In this document: piece after piece, positions 26,215 through 34,748 of the stretch
How the letters are laid out: each line of letters opens with the position of its first letter
Numbering within the stretch: position 1 is the stretch's first letter
Assembly: GCF_018918235.1 (NCBI RefSeq)
Contig: NZ_JAHLQE010000031.1
Span: 1-45,851 of the forward strand
Reading direction: 5' to 3'
Source: Eubacterium sp. MSJ-13
GTDB taxonomy: Bacteria > Bacillota > Clostridia > Lachnospirales > Lachnospiraceae
Length of the DNA stretch: 45,851 nt
Notes under the pieces: generated by a model
Seen by the model: only the letters and a program-made list of their open reading frames with translations
Told to the model about the DNA's origin: nothing
Databases searched by the model: none
Position numbers and translations under genes: made by a program

Positions 26215-26805
26215 ATGGATAAGAAAAATGACAACTCGTTCTTTGCCATGCTGTCGAGGATGAAATATATCGAGAGATGGGCACTGATGCGTAATTCACT
26301 CAGGGAGAATGTCTGCGAACATTCTCTCGAAACAGCGGTCGTTGCCCATGCTCTCGCTGTTATAGGAAATTGCAGGTTTGGTATGGATTATGATGCCGAG
26401 CATATTGCATTGCTTGCACTGTATCATGACTGTACGGAGATCATCACCGGAGATATGCCGACTCCCGTTAAATATTACAATGCTGATATAAAGGATGCAT
26501 ACAAGGAGATTGAGACTAATGCGGCGAAAAATCTTCTGTCAAGGCTTCCTGAGGATATGGCTTCGGAGTATGAAAAGTATCTGCTGCCTAAAGAGGATGC
26601 GTCAGTTATGAAACTTGTTAAGGCAGCAGATAAGATATCAGCACTTATAAAGTGCATAGAGGAAGAAAAGACAGGAAACAGGGAATTTAATCATGCGAAA
26701 GAGTCAACTTTTAAGGCGATAAGAGAACTTGAATGCAGGGAGGCTGAGATTTTCTGCGAGGAGTTTGTGCCGGAGTATGAAAAGACGCTGGATGAGTTGA
26801 ATTGA
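26215..26805 (+). CDS. YfbR-like 5'-deoxynucleotidase (HD domain)
   Basis: A 196-aa HD-superfamily phosphohydrolase resembling E. coli YfbR, which removes phosphate from deoxynucleoside 5'-monophosphates. The N-terminal ERWALMRNS...ENVCEHS pattern (20-37) matches the family, with metal-site H36 and the HD pair H71-D72. AAAGGGG lies 7 nt before ATG 26215. It follows uvrA by 130 bp, filled by a degraded repeat. A housekeeping role in nucleotide pool control is inferred. Confidence 0.85.
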   Translation: MDKKNDNSFFAMLSRMKYIERWALMRNSLRENVCEHSLETAVVAHALAVIGNCRFGMDYDAEHIALLALYHDCTEIITGDMPTPVKYYNADIKDAYKEIETNAAKNLLSRLPEDMASEYEKYLLPKEDASVMKLVKAADKISALIKCIEEEKTGNREFNHAKESTFKAIRELECREAEIFCEEFVPEYEKTLDELN

Positions 26806-26910
26806 GGATAAGCTATGCGGAAGCGGTTGACAGCGTGTTTGCAGGTTTATGAAAGTAAGAAATGAAAGGCTGAACTGTTATGTTGAATTGAACCGAAAAT
26901 GGAAAGGTGA

Positions 26911-26939
26911 TTGACGATTATATTTGAGTCAATTATAAT
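26911..26939 (+). promoter_or_regulatory. Promoter of the ATPase/nuclease cassette
   Basis: TTGACG (26911-26916), 17-bp spacer and a perfect TATAAT (26934-26939), 40 bp before the ATPase ATG. This is one of the strongest promoters in the window. Confidence 0.8.
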
Positions 26940-26979
26940 ATATCTGATTATGTGAAGCAATATAGGATAGGAGTCAATT

Positions 26980-28254
26980 ATGAAAATATCTGTAAATAAC
27001 ATAGGTCTGATAAATCGTGCCGATATTGAATTGGATGGAATAACTGTCATTGGCGGCTATAATTGCAGCGGCAAAAGCACGATTTTAAAAGCGATATATT
27101 CTCTTTTATATTCAAATTCAGATATAAAGAAAAAAATTGAGGAAGAAAAGGAAAAAAGTTATGTTCAAACTATTGAGAATTTATATGGCGTTCCAGAATC
27201 TTTTGAAAATGTCGTGCCTGACACTAGAATTTGGCGGCAGGTAAAGGAAATATTTGATAAAGAACAGAGTTTAACACTTGAACAGTTAAACAAAGTTATT
27301 GAAAAAGTAGTTAGAGAAAAGGGGTTGAATATAGATTACTTATATGGATTTGATGAATTTGGTGATACAGCTAATACATCAAAAGAAATACGATTTAAAC
27401 CGTTATATGAACAAATAGTAACAATTTTAAAAAGAAATGATTCAGAATATGTCCGTTTTATATTTTCCAGAAACTTTCAGAATATTTTTAAAGGAAATAT
27501 TAATTCGTTTGGCTGTCACAAAAAGGGAAGTGTAAGCATTGAGTTTGATATAAATGAAGTTTTTGCGGAGTTTAATGATAACAGACTGATTTCATATAAA
27601 AGTTATCCTAATTTTGTAAACTCAATATGGTATCTTGATACCTGTCATTTTACGGATATAATTAATGACAAAAAAGTATCATCGTTACTTTACAGTGAAC
27701 TTAGAAAAGCGTTGTATAAAGAAGTTGGCATGGATATTTCTTATGAGCTGTTTAGTGATATTGAGGAAAACACAGATACTTTTACTAATATTTTAAAAGA
27801 AATATTACATGGTGAATTGATTACCGGGGAGTCAGGGAATGGCTTGTTGTATAAAGATGAAAAAGCACATACAAGTTTTGATATTAAAAATGTGGCATCT
27901 GGAATGAAAAATATGCTTGTAATCCAAAAATTATTGCAAAACGGTTCTCTAAATAGAAACAGTATTTTGCTTATTGATGAACCTGAATCTAATTTACATC
28001 CAGAATGGCAGGTGAAATTTGCGGAAATATTAGTCTTGCTAAATAAAGAATTAAATATAAAAATAGTCATAAATTCACACAGTCCGTATTTTATGAGAGC
28101 TATTGAAGTTTCATTGGCAAATTATTCTCTTAAAGAAAAAGGGAGATTTTATGTTATGAACGAGGATGCAAACGGTTATTTTTCTACGGAGGATGTTACG
28201 AAAAATACTGATAAAGTTTATGAATTGTTGTATAAACCATTAGATTACTTATAG
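26980..28254 (+). CDS. ABC/OLD-like AAA ATPase of a candidate defence cassette
   Basis: A 424-aa soluble ATPase of the AAA_21/RecF-OLD-like type. Walker A is GGYNCSGKS (25-33), a signature-like ASGMKN is at 306-311, Walker B is ILLIDEPESNLHP (329-341) and the switch His is in INSHSPYF (H367). The roughly 250 residues between have no recognised domain and only a short coiled coil, unlike Rad50/SMC. No TOPRIM follows the ATPase core, so it is not a complete OLD or GajA protein. The coding region is much AT-richer than its neighbours (14 of 60 G/C at 27121-27180, against 25 of 60 at 25681-25740 in uvrA), which suggests transfer. The partner gene starts 21 bp downstream. The likely job is ATP-dependent sensing that controls the partner; this is inference. 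Confidence 0.82.
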   Translation: MKISVNNIGLINRADIELDGITVIGGYNCSGKSTILKAIYSLLYSNSDIKKKIEEEKEKSYVQTIENLYGVPESFENVVPDTRIWRQVKEIFDKEQSLTLEQLNKVIEKVVREKGLNIDYLYGFDEFGDTANTSKEIRFKPLYEQIVTILKRNDSEYVRFIFSRNFQNIFKGNINSFGCHKKGSVSIEFDINEVFAEFNDNRLISYKSYPNFVNSIWYLDTCHFTDIINDKKVSSLLYSELRKALYKEVGMDISYELFSDIEENTDTFTNILKEILHGELITGESGNGLLYKDEKAHTSFDIKNVASGMKNMLVIQKLLQNGSLNRNSILLIDEPESNLHPEWQVKFAEILVLLNKELNIKIVINSHSPYFMRAIEVSLANYSLKEKGRFYVMNEDANGYFSTEDVTKNTDKVYELLYKPLDYL

Positions 28255-28275
28255 AATATGAGGACATTTTGATAT

Positions 28276-28830
28276 ATGAAAGAATATGAAAGTACAATAA
28301 AAGAAACATCAAAAAGTGATGAGAACATAGATTTTATAGAAAGTGAAGTAAAAGTTTACGATTTTGATGCTTATACGGAAGATGTTTGTAAAGAATATAG
28401 AAGTAAAAAGAGTCTAAGTTCTGTAGATGCATTTGCTTTATCGGATGATGGTGATTTTTGGTTTATTGAGTTCAAAAATGCAAGAAAATCGCAATTACCC
28501 AAAAAATCTTTGCCACCCAAAGCGTATGATAGTATGTATACTGCTTATTTTTTTCTGAATCAAAAGTATTCGATTGATGAATTGAAGAGCAAAGCTATAT
28601 TGTTCGTAGTTTATAATGATGATGTTATAAGTGATGAAAATAAAGAAAATCCTAGTAAAGGTTTTTCAAAATTTAAAAATAAGATAGGAGAGTTGGCAAA
28701 GATAGACACAGAAACAAGGATATTGTTTGGATTGGAAAAATTTAAGGGGTTTTTATATAAGGAAATACATACTATTGGAAAACAGGAATTTTTGGAAAAA
28801 TATGAACAGAAATGCCGTCTGATTGAATGA
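28276..28830 (+). CDS. Small protein with PD-(D/E)XK-like nuclease motif, partner of the ATPase
   Basis: A 184-aa protein of no family I recognise. SSVDAFAL (D51), then FWFIEFKNA with E65-x-K67, form two predicted beta strands 14 residues apart. An acidic helix (YTEDVCKEY, E35/E40) lies before them, the order and spacing of a PD-(D/E)XK nuclease core. Helices with PKAYDSMYTAYFF follow, then a strand AILFVVYND. It is 21 bp after the ATPase gene, has the same AT-rich composition, and is followed by a terminator 9 bp past the stop. The ribosome site is weak (GAGGACA, 28259-28265), so expression may be coupled. A DNA- or RNA-cleaving effector is the leading idea; a non-catalytic adaptor is the alternative. 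Confidence 0.65.
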   Translation: MKEYESTIKETSKSDENIDFIESEVKVYDFDAYTEDVCKEYRSKKSLSSVDAFALSDDGDFWFIEFKNARKSQLPKKSLPPKAYDSMYTAYFFLNQKYSIDELKSKAILFVVYNDDVISDENKENPSKGFSKFKNKIGELAKIDTETRILFGLEKFKGFLYKEIHTIGKQEFLEKYEQKCRLIE

Positions 28831-28839
28831 TTGAGTAAG

Positions 28840-28890
28840 AAAAAGCTAAAAGAAAAATGTTATCATATTCTTTTAGCTTTTTATTTTTTT
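28840..28890 (+). terminator. Terminator of the ATPase/nuclease cassette
   Basis: A perfect 15-bp stem, 28840-28854 with 28868-28882 (AAAAAGCTAAAAGAA and its complement), followed by ATTTTTTT. It is usable in both directions and isolates the cassette from the methyltransferase gene. Confidence 0.9.
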
Positions 28891-28979
28891 GTGTATATAT
28901 TTAAATGTAATGTTTGCGTTTGCACATAATGTCATGTTGTGCTAACATATAAAAGCATTATTAAAGCATCAGGATTTAA

Positions 28980-29010
28980 GTTACTGTTTACATCTGCGTT
29001 GTGGACAGAC
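28980..29010. repeat. Modular intergenic repeat, fragment R6
   Basis: GTTACTGTTTACATC resembles the GTTACTGTTCAYA core seen at 13210, 37334 and (reverse strand) 41690. Only about 15 nt are convincing; the rest of 28891-29069 shows no structure. Confidence 0.35.
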
Positions 29011-29081
29011 AACGGATTTATGCAGAGCATATCTTCTGATGTGAAAAAAGTTTCATGAAAACAGGGAAAATGAGGTATATT

Positions 29082-29957
29082 ATGGAACAGGATGAGATAT
29101 ATGGAGAATTTGCCTATGTCTATGATGAGTTCATGGACAACATTCCATATGGACAGTGGCATGATTATCTTCATAGATTATTGATAAAATATGGTGTTAA
29201 AGATGGTATAGTGGCAGACCTTGCCTGTGGTACTGGCACGATGACAAAAATGCTTGCGGATGACGGGTATGATATGATAGGTGTCGATATGTCATATGAG
29301 ATGCTTGAGGTGGCAAGACAGAAGTATTGTTGTCAGAGTTCTGATGAAATGGCAGATGAAAATGAAGATAAGTCTGATGATTTAAAAGATTTTTCAGAGT
29401 ATTCTCGAGAATCTGCACAAGTGAGTGAAGATAAAAGTGGGATTCTGTTCTTAAATCAGGATATGCGTGAGCTTGACCTTTATGGTACTGCTGCTGCTAT
29501 GGTGTGTGTCTGTGACGGGATGAATTATATAACAGATGAAAATGATCTGCTTAGGGTTTTTGAAAAGGTGAAGATTTTTCTTGATTTTGGAGGAATTTTT
29601 ATTTTTGACATGAAAACGAGACATTTTTATGAAGATATACTTGGCAACAGGACGATAGCGGAAAACAGGGAGGACGCAAGTTTTATCTGGGAGAATGAAT
29701 TTCATAGTGATACGGGTATTAATGAGTATCTGCTTACGATATACAGTCTTGTTGATGATGATAACGATCTTTTTGAGAGGTCGGAAGAGATACATCACCA
29801 GAGGGCATATGATGTTAAGCTGGTGAGAGATTGTCTTGAAAAGGCGGGGTTTTCATGTCTTGAGGTTTATGATGCTTTTACGGAAAATGCGGCAAAAGAG
29901 GATAGCGAGAGGATTTATTTTGTGGCACAGCGGCCTGATATGTCTGAAAAGTTATAA
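29082..29957 (+). CDS. SAM-dependent methyltransferase
   Basis: A class I methyltransferase of 291 aa with unknown substrate. The start is ATG 29082, six bases after GAGG (29072-29075); in-frame ATGs at 29055 and 29070 have worse spacing. Motif I is VADLACGTGT (44-53), followed by VDMS (68-71). A strongly acidic insert of about 37 residues (83-119) separates motif I from the strand carrying FLNQDM. It is flanked by the cassette terminator and hslO. Small-molecule methylation is plausible because no nucleic-acid-binding domain is seen. Confidence 0.82.
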   Translation: MEQDEIYGEFAYVYDEFMDNIPYGQWHDYLHRLLIKYGVKDGIVADLACGTGTMTKMLADDGYDMIGVDMSYEMLEVARQKYCCQSSDEMADENEDKSDDLKDFSEYSRESAQVSEDKSGILFLNQDMRELDLYGTAAAMVCVCDGMNYITDENDLLRVFEKVKIFLDFGGIFIFDMKTRHFYEDILGNRTIAENREDASFIWENEFHSDTGINEYLLTIYSLVDDDNDLFERSEEIHHQRAYDVKLVRDCLEKAGFSCLEVYDAFTENAAKEDSERIYFVAQRPDMSEKL

Positions 29958-30077
29958 ACTGTGATACCATAAAAAGAGAGTTTGGCATAAATGAACAGGC
30001 TCATTGTACTGCTAATTATCTTTTTATGGCTGAATTGTTACAATTAAAATAAATATAAAAAGAAACGGAGATTAACG

Positions 30078-30956
30078 ATGAGTGAATATAAAGATTATAT
30101 AGTTAGAGCAACGGCGGCAGACCATCAGCTTAGAGCATTTGCGGTTACAAGTAAGGATATTGTTGAGAAAGCAAGAGCTATTCACAATACAAGTCCTGTT
30201 GCAACAGCGGCTATAGGCAGGCTTCTTACAGCAGCTTCTATGATGGGGAGCATGATGAAGGGCGAGAAAGATGTGCTTACACTTCAGATAGAGTGTGGCG
30301 GTCCTATCGGTGGGATAACTGTTACGGCAGATTCAAATGCAGATGTAAAGGGATATGTAAACAATCCGAATGTCATACTCCCTCCAAATGCACAAGGGAA
30401 ACTTGATGTTTCTGGTGCACTCGGACCAGGATTTTTGAATGTTATAAAAGATATAGGTCTTAGAGAGCCTTACAACGGACAGACACATCTTGTATCAGGA
30501 GAGATTGCGGAGGACTTGACATACTATTTTGCAACATCTGAGCAGGTTCCTTCTTCTGTAGGTCTTGGAGTTCTGATGGATAAGGACAACCATGTGCGTC
30601 AGGCAGGTGGGTTTATAATTCAGGTTATGCCAGATACCGATGATGAGGTTATTGACAAACTTGAGGCAAGGCTTAGCGAAGTTCATTCTGTTACGGAGAT
30701 GCTCGATAAAGGTATGACTCCTGAGGACATCTTAAATTATGTGCTTGATGGTATGGATGTGGAGATACTTGAGACAGTTCCTACACAGTATAAATGTAAT
30801 TGTTCGGTGGAGAGAGTGTCAAAGGCGATAGCAAGTATTGGAAAGAAAGATTTGCAGGAAATGATAGATGACGGTGAGCCTGTCGAGGTAAATTGTCAGT
30901 TCTGCGGTTCACATTATAAATTTGATACGGAGCAGCTGAAGGCTCTTATGAAGTAA
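30078..30956 (+). CDS. hslO: Redox-regulated chaperone Hsp33
   Basis: A 292-aa cytoplasmic holdase activated by oxidative unfolding. The C-terminal zinc centre is intact: C240 and C242 (CNC), C273 and C276 (CQFC). Release of zinc and disulfide formation switch the protein on. The N-terminal core has the conserved LQIECGGPIGGI and GYVNNPNV stretches. ATG 30078 follows CGGAGA. It has its own 120-bp upstream gap without a clear promoter, and the next gene is 147 bp away. Confidence 0.95.
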   Translation: MSEYKDYIVRATAADHQLRAFAVTSKDIVEKARAIHNTSPVATAAIGRLLTAASMMGSMMKGEKDVLTLQIECGGPIGGITVTADSNADVKGYVNNPNVILPPNAQGKLDVSGALGPGFLNVIKDIGLREPYNGQTHLVSGEIAEDLTYYFATSEQVPSSVGLGVLMDKDNHVRQAGGFIIQVMPDTDDEVIDKLEARLSEVHSVTEMLDKGMTPEDILNYVLDGMDVEILETVPTQYKCNCSVERVSKAIASIGKKDLQEMIDDGEPVEVNCQFCGSHYKFDTEQLKALMK

Positions 30957-31103
30957 TGGAGGTTACCGTATAAATATATGACAGGCATATGGTGTCAGGC
31001 TGTATGCCAATAGATTTAAAATAATAATAGTTCACTAAGCAAGGAAATGACACATTGGTGCATTATGATACACAAAAAACGTTAAAAAGGAGATAAAGTT
31101 TAT

Positions 31104-33296
31104 ATGCCTTTGAAGAAGAAAAGATATGTATTTATTATAGTTACGGTATTTTGTGTTTTGCTAATGTCAGGAATTACAGGCAGGCATGAAACATTGCAGG
31201 CAGAAGGGATAGGAGTAGTAAGCGTAAAGGGGTATCTCAATGTAAGGACAGGTCCCGGAACATACTATTCTAAGCTTAAATCCGGTGGTACGGGAGTTGT
31301 GCTTTCTGACGGGCAGAGGGTTACGGTTATAGGAAAGAACGGGGGCTGGTATCATGTGAAATTTACACAGAACAGCAAAAGTTTAAATGGATATGTAAAA
31401 AGCAGTTATCTTAAATTTAAAACAGGAAAAACATATTCATCTATAGTCGGTTATACTGTGTCTGAAATAAATGTCAGAAAGAATATGGATACTTCAAAGG
31501 TATATCTTACACATGACAATGAGAAGATTAAACTTCCTGTAAAGAAAAAGGTAAGGATATATTCGGAAAAATATTCAGAGAAGAAAAGATGGTATTATGC
31601 TGAGTTTGTATATGAAGGAACATCTTATAAGGGATATGTTGAGGCTGATGAAATAGAGGTCACTTATGGAACGGGACTTCCGGGAATGTCAAAGAGCAGT
31701 ACGGCACTTACTTTGTATAAAGATCCTTCAAAAAAGACGACTGTTACAAATGCATCAGGAAAAAATGTGCTTGTACAAAAAGGAGCACAGTTTGTCATAA
31801 CAGAGCAGAAGTTTTTTGATGAGAAAAAATATTTTTGTATAAAAGTCATTTCTTCAAATGTTACATATAAAGGTTATGTACTTGCCGATAATGTTTATTT
31901 TCAGCTTGTAAGAGATGAAAAGGCTGCGGCTACAGCAAAGCCAGAGGAGACCGCAAAACCTACAGCTACACCAGAACCTACTGAGAAGCCGGCAGAGACT
32001 GAGAAACCTGCGGGCACAAGTGAGCCGGAAACGGCGGCAGAGTTTAAAAAAGATCTTGAGAAGAATGGATTTCCAGATGATTATATAACGGAGCTTTTAA
32101 AGCTGCATGAAAAATATCCATATTGGCAGTTTAAACCATATAAGACAGGCCTTAAATGGTCAGATGTTATAAAGAATGAATCAAAAGTTGGTCTTAACCT
32201 GCTAAGTATAAATAAATCGTATGCATGGAAGTCTACGGCTGCAAAGGCTTATGACTGGAAAACCGATAAATATATACCATATGATGGGAGTACATGGGTG
32301 ACAGCATCACAAAAAGCAGTAAAATATTATATGGACCCGAGAAATTTCCTTGATGAAAGAGGTATTTTCCAGTTTGAGAGTCTGGAGTATCAGAGTGACA
32401 GCCAGACACAGAGCGGTGTTGAAAATATTTTGAATAATACACCTATGCATAATAAAAAGTACACATATACAAGTGACGGAAAAACCGTGAGTGTTAAATA
32501 TTCTAAGACATTTATGACTGCGGCTAAAAAGTCAAAAGTAAGTCCGTATCATCTTGCATCGAGAGTCAAGCAGGAGGTAGTTATAAGTGCGGTTAAGATG
32601 AGTAGTTCAGTGTCAGGTACGGTATCAGGTTATAAGGGAATATATAATTTCTACAATATCGGTGCGAATAATAGTGTTGTCGCAGGCGGGGCTGTTGCAA
32701 ACGGTTTGAGATGGGCAAAGACAGGAAATACATATCTGCGTCCGTGGAATAACAGATATAAATCCATCGTTGGCGGTGCACAATATATTGGAAAGAATTA
32801 TATAAATATTGGCCAGAATACATTATACCTTGAGAAGTTTAATGTAACATCAAAGAACAGATATAATCATCAGTATATGGGAAATATAGAAGCACCAAAT
32901 AATGAGGCTACAAAAACCGTGGCAGCATATGGAGCAATAGATAAAAATATGCCAATGGTATTTTCGATTCCGATATATGAGGATATGCCTGACAAGCCAT
33001 GTGATGTGCCATCTGGTGGAAAGAATCCTAATAATTATCTTAAGACACTTTATATAAAAGATTATGCATTTGATTCTAAATTTGTTCTTGGTGACAATGG
33101 TACTAAAACATATACGCTTACAGTAAATAACAGTGTTGCAAGTGTAAAGATATGTGCCACAAAAGTAAGTAAGTATTCTACAATGACAGGCACAGGAGTA
33201 AAAAATCTTCAGGTAGGAGAAAATACTTTTTATGTAAAGGTGAAGTCTGAAAGTGGAAAAACAAGAAAATATAAGATTATTGTTACAAGAAAATAG
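31104..33296 (+). CDS. Secreted SH3b-glucosaminidase wall hydrolase with cadherin-like C-terminus
   Basis: A 730-aa exported protein. A signal peptide lies at about 5-33. Three SH3b-like wall-binding domains (about 36-106, 112-188, 196-268) precede a Pro/Glu/Thr/Lys linker (273-312, AKPTATPEPTEKP). A glucosaminidase-type catalytic domain (about 313-630) has E491 in SRVKQEVV as the expected acid, and a cadherin-like beta-sandwich (about 635-730) closes the protein. AGGAGA precedes ATG 31104. It should cleave N-acetylglucosaminyl links in peptidoglycan. The cohesin-like membrane protein follows by 79 bp, and the pairing suggests both act at the wall. Confidence 0.88.
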   Translation: MPLKKKRYVFIIVTVFCVLLMSGITGRHETLQAEGIGVVSVKGYLNVRTGPGTYYSKLKSGGTGVVLSDGQRVTVIGKNGGWYHVKFTQNSKSLNGYVKSSYLKFKTGKTYSSIVGYTVSEINVRKNMDTSKVYLTHDNEKIKLPVKKKVRIYSEKYSEKKRWYYAEFVYEGTSYKGYVEADEIEVTYGTGLPGMSKSSTALTLYKDPSKKTTVTNASGKNVLVQKGAQFVITEQKFFDEKKYFCIKVISSNVTYKGYVLADNVYFQLVRDEKAAATAKPEETAKPTATPEPTEKPAETEKPAGTSEPETAAEFKKDLEKNGFPDDYITELLKLHEKYPYWQFKPYKTGLKWSDVIKNESKVGLNLLSINKSYAWKSTAAKAYDWKTDKYIPYDGSTWVTASQKAVKYYMDPRNFLDERGIFQFESLEYQSDSQTQSGVENILNNTPMHNKKYTYTSDGKTVSVKYSKTFMTAAKKSKVSPYHLASRVKQEVVISAVKMSSSVSGTVSGYKGIYNFYNIGANNSVVAGGAVANGLRWAKTGNTYLRPWNNRYKSIVGGAQYIGKNYINIGQNTLYLEKFNVTSKNRYNHQYMGNIEAPNNEATKTVAAYGAIDKNMPMVFSIPIYEDMPDKPCDVPSGGKNPNNYLKTLYIKDYAFDSKFVLGDNGTKTYTLTVNNSVASVKICATKVSKYSTMTGTGVKNLQVGENTFYVKVKSESGKTRKYKIIVTRK

Positions 33297-33375
33297 TTAT
33301 ATCGGGTTAATGTTTATAGAATGGGAACATTAAATGTATTCTGTTTGGTATATAGTTGCAAAGGGGGAAAGAAAA

Positions 33376-34677
33376 GTGCAGAAGAGTTGTAATTTAAGCA
33401 GTATTTTGAAATATTTATGTCTCACTTTTACGCTGATATTTTTGTGCGGACTCAGAAGTTATAATGTAAATGCGGCAAGTGCAGAAGTATCTATTCAATC
33501 ATCGGAAAAACAGGTTGTAAAAGGAGACATTGTATATGTTATAATTACAGTAAGCTCTTCTGATACAATGAGTGGATTTGAGGGATATTTTTCATATGAC
33601 AGCAGAGTGCTCCAGTACATTACGGGAGGAAATGTTACAAATGGCAATGATGATAAGTTTCAGATATCGGATACCGGGAGAGAAAGCGGTGTAAGTACAT
33701 TAAGGTATTCAGTAAAATTTGTTGCAAGAAAAACAGGAACTACTTCGATAGAACTTAAACAGCCAAGTGTTGTCTATAGTTCAGAGGATTCATCTAAAAT
33801 GTCACTATCTTCCGATACATTGAATATCACAGTGGCAGATTCCGTGAAAAAGGCTGATAGTGCAGAAATCAAAGTGTCTGCAAGACCAGAAGATAAACAA
33901 CCGGAGGATACAAAAATACCGACAGCAGAACCTGATATAACAGAAACACCAGAGCCGTCTGCTACACCCAAAAAAGATAAAAAAGACAAGAATAATAAAA
34001 AAAGCAGTGGCAAGACATATGATATCGAAGAAAAGAAAACGAGTGACAGTGTTACGGCTACATATCAGAATGGTATTACAAAGATTCATTTTTATGATGA
34101 GTACACAGTGACTGATGTAGAGAATGAAAAAGATATTCCAGCCGGATTTGGGAAAACAGAAATTGTGTTAAGTGGTCATGTGATAACGGCATATGCAACG
34201 GAGAATGATATAGAACATACATATGTACTGATATATTGTAAAAGGGGCAGGCAGGAACCACAGTTTTATCTTTATGATACAGAAAATGACAGTTTTATGC
34301 CTTACGATAAGGTAAAATCATGGTATAAAGGTGCAGTAGGCAATGCAGTTGTCGGCTCGGATTCCATATATGAGACTAAAATAAAGACTATGAAATATAT
34401 TGTAGCTATAATGGTCATAATTTGTCTGCTGATGCTTATAGGTATGTTGACAATCTATTTGCATTATCGTGAAAATAATAATATTATAGATGTACATGAT
34501 GATTTTGAAGAAGAAAAATCATATACAAAAGCAGAAGATGAATTGACACAGGATAATAAAAAAACAGATGAGCATGAGCCTTCATATGAAGAAAATTTTG
34601 AAAGCGAAAGTGTGAAGGATGAAAGTGTTATCATAGAAGATAACAGAAATGTTGTTCATTATTGGAAAAGAGACTAA
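33376..34677 (+). CDS. Membrane-anchored cohesin-like surface protein
   Basis: A 433-aa protein starting at GTG 33376, 8 nt after AAGGGGG (33361-33367); an in-frame ATG at 33334 has no ribosome site. A signal peptide covers about 1-34 (NAA end). A cohesin-type beta domain (about 37-160) has the GDIVYVIITVS and GFEGYFSYDSRVLQY landmarks. A Pro/Glu/Lys linker (about 165-215, ETPEPSATPKKDKK), a second beta-rich external region (about 220-335), one membrane helix (about 345-368) and an acidic cytoplasmic tail follow. Most cohesins sit on secreted scaffolds, so the membrane anchor and long cytosolic tail are unusual. No dockerin gene is seen here. It is probably co-transcribed with the wall hydrolase. 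Confidence 0.75.
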   Translation: MQKSCNLSSILKYLCLTFTLIFLCGLRSYNVNAASAEVSIQSSEKQVVKGDIVYVIITVSSSDTMSGFEGYFSYDSRVLQYITGGNVTNGNDDKFQISDTGRESGVSTLRYSVKFVARKTGTTSIELKQPSVVYSSEDSSKMSLSSDTLNITVADSVKKADSAEIKVSARPEDKQPEDTKIPTAEPDITETPEPSATPKKDKKDKNNKKSSGKTYDIEEKKTSDSVTATYQNGITKIHFYDEYTVTDVENEKDIPAGFGKTEIVLSGHVITAYATENDIEHTYVLIYCKRGRQEPQFYLYDTENDSFMPYDKVKSWYKGAVGNAVVGSDSIYETKIKTMKYIVAIMVIICLLMLIGMLTIYLHYRENNNIIDVHDDFEEEKSYTKAEDELTQDNKKTDEHEPSYEENFESESVKDESVIIEDNRNVVHYWKRD

Positions 34678-34678
34678 T

Positions 34679-34718
34679 GTATTCTCAGAATTCTTCGTTC
34701 AGAAGATTCTGAGAGTAC
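34679..34718 (+). other. Hairpin between cohesin-like gene and clpC
   Basis: CTCAGAAT-CTTC (34684-34696) pairs with GAAG-ATTCTGAG (34702-34713) with one bulged T, and GTA/TAC extend the base. There is no T-run after it, so it may be a weak terminator or leader element for clpC. No CtsR heptad repeats are visible. Confidence 0.45.
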
Positions 34719-34748
34719 ATACTAATAAAATGGAGGATTTTTAACCAT

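Noticed and set aside
26081-26263. 60-codon open frame bridging uvrA and the YfbR gene
   Set aside because: It overlaps both genes, contains the decayed repeat copy and has no ribosome site.
26812-26846. Further copy of the modular repeat after the YfbR gene
   Set aside because: AGCTATGCG and TGACAGC are shared, but in the wrong order and with too few matching bases.
26980-28830. Assignment of the cassette to Gabija, Septu or PARIS
   Set aside because: There is no UvrD helicase, HNH or TOPRIM domain; the ATPase lacks the C-terminal TOPRIM of OLD/GajA.
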